From NCBI GenBank assembly GCA_009692065.1, contig SHZY01000027.1, positions 1 to 49,234 on the forward strand: a stretch of 49,234 nucleotides of DNA, read 5' to 3'. Source of the stretch: Gemmataceae bacterium. Lineage in GTDB: Bacteria > Planctomycetota > Planctomycetia > Gemmatales > Gemmataceae. Positions 43,920 to 49,234 of this stretch are shown in pieces. A program made the position numbers and the translations under genes. The notes beneath the pieces are model-generated. The model was not told the DNA's origin and did no database searches. It saw nothing but the letters and a program-made list of their open reading frames with translations. Every line of letters begins with the position of its first letter. Position 1 is the stretch's first letter.

Positions 43920-45173
43920 TTACTTCCCTTTCAGATGCTTGTCCGCGAAATTCATGAACACGCCCCAGTCCTCGCGGTTCATCGAGTGCTTGCCGTCGCG
44001 TATCCAGTAGCCGAGCGGGCTGTCCATCAGCTTGCCGACCGCCGGCATCGTCTTTGACGCGATCCCCTTGGAACTCATCAGCTTGTACACCGGATCGGCC
44101 GCGACCAGCATGTTGAACTGCCCGGTCGGATTCGCCCATTGATCTTCCGTTGCATTGGACAACAACACCGGCCTGGGCGCACACAGAGCGATCAAGCAAT
44201 GCTGATCGAACGGGAGACGCTCCGGCTCGTCGTTGAACTGCTTGAAGCGATTATTGAACCAATGTGGAAAGCTGGTGTTGATACGCTTGACCGATTCGGC
44301 TCCCTTGTTGCCAAAAACCGCCCGATTGGGCCCCGTACCGCCGCAACCGGCCTGATGCGGGATGACGACGGCGATGCGGTCATCGAAGGCGCCAGCCAAC
44401 AACGTCGTCTTGCCCAGCCGCGAGTGGCCGACGGCGATGATGCGCGTCGCGTCAATGTCGGCATCGGTGACGAGGTAATCGATGACGCGCGAGTAGCCCC
44501 AGGCCCAGGCGCGGACCGTGCTCCAGTCGTACTCCTTGGCGAAATACTTCTGGATGCCACGCTCGTCGGCACGGTCCGGATCGATGTCGCCGGAATAGAA
44601 GGTTGCCACTGCGTACCCGCGATCGATGGCGTCCTCGATGTTCCAGACGTCGATGTTGGTGCCGCGGCTCTTGTCCGTCGCCTTGTTGTCCTTGACGCCC
44701 TTTTGGCTCGGGTACATCCAGTTGGTGTTGAGATGAATCTTCGGGTCGGCGAGCGCCGCGTGGTTGCCGCAGAAGTTCATGCCGACGAAGGCGGGGTGCG
44801 GGCCTTTGCCCTTGTTGGGGATGACGAGCAGCAGGTGGATTTTCGGCCCATCGATGCCGTCGAAGGTGAGGGTGATTTCCTTGAGGGTCGCCTTGCCGCC
44901 AAGGGCGTTCTTATCGATGCGTTCGACCTTGGCGTTGACCTTGGGCGCCTTGGGAGCGGTGCCGTACATGTAATGCTCGAACAACTGCTTGAGTTCCGGC
45001 CGACGCCGTTTCTCCCACTGTTCCTTGGTTGTGACCTTCACGCCTTTTTCGAACATGGCCAGCGGATCGGGCAACTCGGCCTTGAGCGGCAAGGCTGTCG
45101 GATCAGGAAGGTCGCCGCTTGATGCGGTACCGACGATTGCCAGTGTCATGATGATGACTCCGATGCGTACCAT
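43920..45173 (-). CDS. CE15-like (glucuronoyl esterase/acetylxylan esterase-type) hydrolase
   Basis: The protein is 417 residues with a signal peptide (about 1-19). The nucleophile elbow VGHSRLGKTTL with Ser251, and the Arg/Lys around it, is the mark of carbohydrate esterase family 15, which cleaves glucuronoyl esters between lignin and hemicellulose. PFDQHCLIALCAPRPVL holds the likely catalytic His. GMNFCGNHAAL supplies the oxyanion region. ATG 45173 is preferred over 45179 because the GGGGG site lies nine bases away. It is convergent with der and divergent from the S9 peptidase. The activity is predicted from family only. Confidence 0.88.
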   Translation of the reverse strand: MVRIGVIIMTLAIVGTASSGDLPDPTALPLKAELPDPLAMFEKGVKVTTKEQWEKRRRPELKQLFEHYMYGTAPKAPKVNAKVERIDKNALGGKATLKEITLTFDGIDGPKIHLLLVIPNKGKGPHPAFVGMNFCGNHAALADPKIHLNTNWMYPSQKGVKDNKATDKSRGTNIDVWNIEDAIDRGYAVATFYSGDIDPDRADERGIQKYFAKEYDWSTVRAWAWGYSRVIDYLVTDADIDATRIIAVGHSRLGKTTLLAGAFDDRIAVVIPHQAGCGGTGPNRAVFGNKGAESVKRINTSFPHWFNNRFKQFNDEPERLPFDQHCLIALCAPRPVLLSNATEDQWANPTGQFNMLVAADPVYKLMSSKGIASKTMPAVGKLMDSPLGYWIRDGKHSMNREDWGVFMNFADKHLKGK

Positions 45174-45195
45174 GGTCATTGTCCCCCGTTGTTTA

Positions 45196-45233
45196 CGTTT
45201 AGCGTTCGCATGGCGCCATGCGAACGCTAGACG
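45196..45233. repeat. Intergenic palindrome, CGTTTAGCG family, copy 4
   Basis: A perfect 30-base palindrome spans 45200-45229 (half TAGCGTTCGCATGGC), extended by partly paired flanks to 45196-45233. It lies between the divergent starts of the esterase and the S9 peptidase, in the shared control region. Confidence 0.88.
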
Positions 45234-45309
45234 ATAAACGATTTCGATATGCATTTCCACAACGCATGTGATAATCTATATCGAAATCCCGCAACCCCCG
45301 AGGTCTGCC

Positions 45310-47517
45310 ATGCGAAGCCTAGCCATCGTCCTCGCCCTCCTGTTGCCGCTCGTCGCGAGCGCTCAAGACACATTCACGCCGCAGCATGTCGCCAAGCTGC
45401 GCATCGTCACCGAGGCCGTCATCTCGCCGGACGGCACGCAGGTCGCCTATGTGCTGGCGGTGCCGCGCGATCTTGCGAAGGAGAAGGACGGTGGCTCGTG
45501 GACCGAGCTGCACGTCGTCGATACCAAGGGGACCTCGACGCCGTTCATCACCGGGCAAGTCAACGTCGGCAGCATCGGCTGGACGCCGGACGGCAAGGAC
45601 ATCACGTTCTTGACGAAGCGCGAGAAGGATACGACGCGTTGCCTCTACCTTATCGGCGCGAAAGGGGGCGAGTCGCGCAAGATCGTCGAGCACGGCACCG
45701 ACATCCAGGGCTATAGCTTCTCCGGCGACGGCAAGCAGGTCGCGTTTCTGGCGACAGAGCCGATTGCCGCCGCCAAGAAGAAGCTAAACGATCAAGGCTT
45801 CAATCAGGAAGTCTACGAGGAGGACCAACCGTTTGTCAGGGTGTGGCTAGCGAGCCTCCCGCGTAAGCGGGGGGAGGACGACGCCAAAACTTCCCCCGCT
45901 AACGCGGGAGGCTCGCCAAGAATGCTCAAGCTGGACGGCAGCGCCTCGGAGCTGCACTTCAACCCGAAGGAGGACAAGATCGCCGTCGCGCTGGCGCCGA
46001 ATCCGCTCATCGACGAGCACATCATGTTTCGTAAGGTGCATATCGTCGATCTCGCGACCGGCAAAGCGACCAACCTCAACAACCCCGGCAAACTCGGCCA
46101 GCTCGCCTGGTCGCCGGACGGCAAGAAGCTGGCGATGATCACGGGAGCGGACAAGCATGATCCGAAGGAGGGGCGAGTTTGGACCTACACAATCGGCAAC
46201 GCCAAAATGGACAAGACCATCACAGATCAAGGAAATGTCTGGCCCTATATCCACAACGGTCACGTCGAATCAATCGGATGGCTGGACTCGGAAGAATTGA
46301 TCTCCCAAGAAGCCATAGGAATCAGGTCGGTAACGTTCTGGACACACTTCAGCGGCCCGAAAGAAAAGGGAAGGAGGGTGTTCAACCACACGAGCCCGGA
46401 AGATACTTTGGTATTAGGCCATATCAGCGTTGCCCAAAACGGTGAAAATATGGCATTCGTCGGTCAAGCCGCGTCTCATCCGCCCGAGGTCTTCATCGAC
46501 GCGAAACTCGCGGAGAAGACCAAGGGGCTGCATCGCCTCACCAACAGCAATCCCTGGCTCAAGAACATGAAGTTCGCCAAGCAGGAAGTCATCAGGTACA
46601 ACGCAAAGGACGGCCTCCAACTCGAAGGCGTTCTCATCCGCCCGCTCAACGAAGAGAAGGGCAAACGCTATCCGCTCGTCCTCCACGTACACGGCGGCCC
46701 CGAGGCGCATTACTCCAACGGCTGGATCACCCGCTATGCCGACCTCGGCCAGATCGCCGCCGCCAGGGGCATGGCCAGCTTCTATCCCAACTATCGCGGC
46801 AGCACCGGCTACGGCGTCGAGTTCTCCATGAAGGGCCAAAAGGAAGCCGGCGGCAAGGAGTTCGACGATCTCATCGACGGCGTCGATCATCTCATCAAGA
46901 TGGGCCTCGTCGATACCCAGAAAGTCGGCATCACCGGCGGCTCTTATGGAGGTTACGCCACCGCCTGGGGCTCGACCTATTACTCGCACCGCTTTGCCGC
47001 CGGCGTCATGTTCGTCGGCATCAGCGACTGGGTCTCGTGCAGCGGCACCACCGACATCCCGCAAGAGATGTTCCTCGTCCACCATCGCAAATGGCTCTGG
47101 GACGACTGGGATTACTTCAAGAAGGCAAGCCCGATCGCTCATCTCGACAAGGCCAAGACGCCGCTCCTCATCATGCACGGCAAGAACGACCCGCGAGTCA
47201 ATCCGGGCCAATCGCTGGAGATGTACCGCCATCTGAAGGTGCGCAATCAAGCCCCGGTGCGGCTCGTCCTCTACCCCGGCGAGGGTCACGGCAACCGCCG
47301 GGCGGCTTCAAGGTTCGATTACAACATCCGCTCCTTGCAATGGATGGAGCATTACTTGAAAGGGCCGGGCGGGAAAATGCCGGCGATGGAAATCGATTAC
47401 GGCTTGCCGGCGCCGGCAACGAAGACGTCGAACGCGGGTTGGGACACGCGCACACCACAGACGGTGACGGCGGAGCCGTGGTTGGGGCGAGGGTGTCCGT
47501 GTTGTATTGGGTGGTGA
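45310..47517 (+). CDS. Secreted prolyl oligopeptidase family (S9) peptidase
   Basis: The protein is 735 residues with a signal peptide (about 1-19, ending ASAQ). A propeller N domain (EAVISPDGTQVAYVLAV, GWTPDGKDITFL, AWSPDGKKLAMIT) caps an alpha/beta hydrolase with GGSYGGY (Ser near 545), HGKNDPRVN (Asp near 627) and GEGHGN (His near 661). This is the acylaminoacyl/dipeptidyl peptidase type of S9. It is likely exported and digests peptides. An in-frame palindromic element at 45850-45916 inserts residues in the propeller (LASLPRKRGEDDAKTSPANA). GAGG lies before the ATG. Confidence 0.93.
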   Translation: MRSLAIVLALLLPLVASAQDTFTPQHVAKLRIVTEAVISPDGTQVAYVLAVPRDLAKEKDGGSWTELHVVDTKGTSTPFITGQVNVGSIGWTPDGKDITFLTKREKDTTRCLYLIGAKGGESRKIVEHGTDIQGYSFSGDGKQVAFLATEPIAAAKKKLNDQGFNQEVYEEDQPFVRVWLASLPRKRGEDDAKTSPANAGGSPRMLKLDGSASELHFNPKEDKIAVALAPNPLIDEHIMFRKVHIVDLATGKATNLNNPGKLGQLAWSPDGKKLAMITGADKHDPKEGRVWTYTIGNAKMDKTITDQGNVWPYIHNGHVESIGWLDSEELISQEAIGIRSVTFWTHFSGPKEKGRRVFNHTSPEDTLVLGHISVAQNGENMAFVGQAASHPPEVFIDAKLAEKTKGLHRLTNSNPWLKNMKFAKQEVIRYNAKDGLQLEGVLIRPLNEEKGKRYPLVLHVHGGPEAHYSNGWITRYADLGQIAAARGMASFYPNYRGSTGYGVEFSMKGQKEAGGKEFDDLIDGVDHLIKMGLVDTQKVGITGGSYGGYATAWGSTYYSHRFAAGVMFVGISDWVSCSGTTDIPQEMFLVHHRKWLWDDWDYFKKASPIAHLDKAKTPLLIMHGKNDPRVNPGQSLEMYRHLKVRNQAPVRLVLYPGEGHGNRRAASRFDYNIRSLQWMEHYLKGPGGKMPAMEIDYGLPAPATKTSNAGWDTRTPQTVTAEPWLGRGCPCCIGW
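45850..45916. repeat. Palindromic element inserted in frame in the S9 peptidase gene
   Basis: Arms at 45850-45873 (starts GCGAGCCTCCCGCGTAAGCG) and 45893-45916 pair over 24 bases with one mismatch around 19 bases. They encode a charged insert between PFVRVW and RMLKLDGSA, at a loop of the propeller. The frame is kept. Confidence 0.8.
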
Positions 47518-47525
47518 TTTTTCTC

Positions 47526-47585
47526 TTCGTTTAGCGCCCGCATGGCGCCACGCATTCGCTGGGTGCTTTGCGGGCGCTGAACGAA
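47526..47585. repeat. Intergenic palindrome, CGTTTAGCG family, copy 5
   Basis: TTCGTTTAGCGCCCGC (47526-47541) pairs with 47570-47585 with one mismatch. The centre includes GGCGCC and a longer loop than other copies. It fills the gap between the S9 peptidase stop and the Fae-like gene start. Confidence 0.82.
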
Positions 47586-47600
47586 TAACCAGGAGATTCC

Positions 47601-48155
47601 ATGGCCAAACGCATCATCCTGCGCACCGGCGAAGCGCTCGTCGAGGGCGCTCTCGATTACCTCTGTGCGGAGCCCGAGATCGTCATCGGCGAACTCGACG
47701 GTCCCGTCGGCACGGCGCTCGCAACCCTGCTGGGCGATCAGGTCAAGGGGCACACGAAAGTCTTCGCGATCCTCAACAGCGACATGCAGGTGAAGCCGGT
47801 CACGCTGATGGTCAGCAAGGTCACCGTAAGCGATTCGCGCTATACGAATATCCTGATGGGCACCGTGCAGGCCGCCATTGCCCATGGGGTGCTGGATGCG
47901 GTCCGGGCCGGCGATATCCCCAAGAAAAAAGCGGACGATCTCGGCATCATCTATTCCGTCTGGCTCGATCCGTCGATCTTGAAAGTCCCGAAGGGTAAAG
48001 TCGACCACGCCGGCCTGTTTGCAGTCCATCGCGAGGCAACCGCCAAGGTCATCAAAAAGGCGATGGGTGGCGAGCCGGGCATCGATTGGCTCCTAAAGAA
48101 TCAGGACAAGATTGAGCACTACTTCCATCAGCAAGGGCTGGAAGGCAACATCTGA
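47601..48155 (+). CDS. Formaldehyde-activating enzyme (Fae) homologue
   Basis: The protein is 184 residues, about the normal Fae length. AGGAG lies before the ATG. Typical Fae blocks are present: RTGEALVEG near the start, VKPVTLMVSKVT, a central helix AAIAHGVLDAVRAGDIPKKKADDL, and EATAKVIKKAMGGEPGI near the end. Fae couples formaldehyde to tetrahydromethanopterin, and planctomycetes carry this C1 pathway. The catalytic His of true Fae lies in an AHIDLIIG-type block. The matching stretch here reads AEPEIVIG, so His is replaced by Glu. This is probably one of the Fae paralogues of uncertain activity rather than the main enzyme. No other C1 gene is nearby. Confidence 0.82.
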   Translation: MAKRIILRTGEALVEGALDYLCAEPEIVIGELDGPVGTALATLLGDQVKGHTKVFAILNSDMQVKPVTLMVSKVTVSDSRYTNILMGTVQAAIAHGVLDAVRAGDIPKKKADDLGIIYSVWLDPSILKVPKGKVDHAGLFAVHREATAKVIKKAMGGEPGIDWLLKNQDKIEHYFHQQGLEGNI

Positions 48156-48166
48156 ATCGCGTTGAT

Positions 48167-48186
48167 CGTTTAGCGCCCACGCGACG
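48167..48186. repeat. Half copy of the CGTTTAGCG repeat
   Basis: CGTTTAGCGCCCACGCGACG (48167-48186) matches the left half of the repeat family, but no right arm follows. It sits at the start of the decayed kinase, where the right half may have been lost. Confidence 0.6.
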
Positions 48187-48187
48187 C

Positions 48188-48830
<643 letters not shown>

Positions 48831-49010
48831 AAATGGTCCGCCGGCGTCATGCTCGTGTGGCACCGATCCGGTTCCGTCGGACGCAACGCCGCCCGACATC
48901 TGGGGCCTGCCCTTCGGCGGGCTTGAATCTACCGATTGCAGCCCCCCCCGTTCTGGTATTGATGGCGCGATCGCCATCTGTTGATTGTCTGAATTGGGCC
49001 AAAAAAAATA

Positions 49011-49044
49011 AAAGCCCACGGGAAACGTCCCGTGGGCTTTTTTT
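49011..49044. terminator. Strong Rho-independent terminator
   Basis: AAAGCCCACGGGA (49011-49023) pairs perfectly with TCCCGTGGGCTTT (49028-49040) around AACG, with A8 before it and a T run to 49044 after it. It can serve both strands. It lies between the kinase remnant and the transposase end. Confidence 0.92.
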
Positions 49045-49091
49045 GCGAGGTTCCGGCCTTGGTTAGCGACGCTTCTGCGAAGCATAGCTAA

Positions 49092-49112
49092 GGGGCTGTC
49101 CGGCGATTAGTG
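49092..49112. mobile_element. Probable IS end
   Basis: GGGGCTGTCCGGCGATTAGT begins at 49092, just beyond the transposase stop at 49121. A short non-coding end starting with a G-rich word fits the terminal repeat of an ISAzo13-type element. The other end is outside the window, so this cannot be confirmed. Confidence 0.4.
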
Positions 49113-49120
49113 TTACAACT

Positions 49121-49234
49121 TCATCCGGACGGCCTGATGGTATAGTTCCACTCGCCGTGGAACTTTGCTGGGCGAAGATTCACCGACGCCAGTTCGTCGT
49201 CGGTGACCTTGATGCCCGTTGGGTAACTGTTTTT
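49121..49234 (-). CDS. C-terminal end of an ISAzo13-type (Rhodopirellula) transposase, partial
   Basis: Read on the minus strand into the window, the last 37 residues include YPTGIKVTDDELASVNLRP and FHGEWNYTIRPSG, then TGA. The motif KFHGEWNYTI is the hallmark ending of the DDE transposases called Rhodopirellula transposase, abundant in planctomycetes. The start and the catalytic residues are beyond the right edge. The element appears complete at this end. Confidence 0.85.
   Translation of the reverse strand, partial: KNSYPTGIKVTDDELASVNLRPAKFHGEWNYTIRPSG

Overview
The window looks like a chromosomal segment of a planctomycete, probably of the Gemmataceae-like lineages. The evidence is its GC-rich DNA, the dense set of secreted DUF1549/DUF1553, DUF1501, DUF1552 and DUF1588/DUF1585 proteins, the PVC-type multidomain cytochromes, the HzsA-related beta-propeller cytochromes, a Fae (formaldehyde-activating enzyme) homologue, and Gemmata-style Ser/Thr kinase and Rhodopirellula-type transposase remnants. 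No rRNA or other species marker is present, so the taxonomy is inference.

Layout. (1) 1-2850 is an accessory patch: a cluster of small palindromes, a terminator, an odd class II tRNA-like gene, a ribbon-helix-helix regulator with a paired operator, an IS1-family transposase and three small unrecognised genes. It abuts a DUF1588/DUF1585 gene that has lost its 5' half. (2) 2849-7040 holds that truncated gene, an unrecognised gene broken at a run of nine T, and a Tat-exported DUF1552 protein. (3) 7119-11624 is one giant gene joining SGNH hydrolase, PVC dehydrogenase-like propeller, HEAT, cupredoxin and cytochrome c modules. (4) 11719-18194 is a four-gene minus-strand operon: sugar isomerase-like TIM barrel, discoidin-like protein, DUF1549/LamG/DUF1553 and DUF1501. 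(5) 18279-19910 has a decayed DUF1501 leader followed by a thioredoxin-like gene with an in-frame UGA and a SECIS-like hairpin, a candidate selenoprotein. (6) 19911-20935 is a 1 kb gene-poor tract with a tRNA-Phe 5' half. (7) 21011-29444 is a plus-strand run: two tandem enolase-superfamily paralogues, a beta-helix protein, DUF1549/DUF1553 and DUF1501. (8) 29912-41291 holds a c-type cytochrome, a nitrilase-family amidase, two HzsA-related proteins around a small secreted protein, an alpha/beta hydrolase and a Tat-exported Gfo/Idh/MocA oxidoreductase. (9) 41355-48155 holds a dual-specificity phosphatase, a small His-rich secreted protein, der, a CE15-like esterase, an S9 peptidase and the Fae homologue. 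(10) The right edge is a decayed kinase, a strong terminator and the end of an ISAzo13-type transposase.

Most genes encode exported proteins with signal or Tat leaders, heme motifs or sugar-active folds. Together they suggest periplasmic or compartmental breakdown of glycan-like material with c-type electron transfer. The housekeeping genes (der) and the Fae homologue are islands in this set.

The most noteworthy signals are the candidate selenoprotein (UGA at 18822), the serine-type tRNA with a UAC anticodon (257-360), several families of perfect palindromes spread between genes (CGTTTAGCG...CGCTAAACG, at least six copies), and palindromes of the same style inserted in frame inside two coding genes (33651-33703 and 45850-45916).
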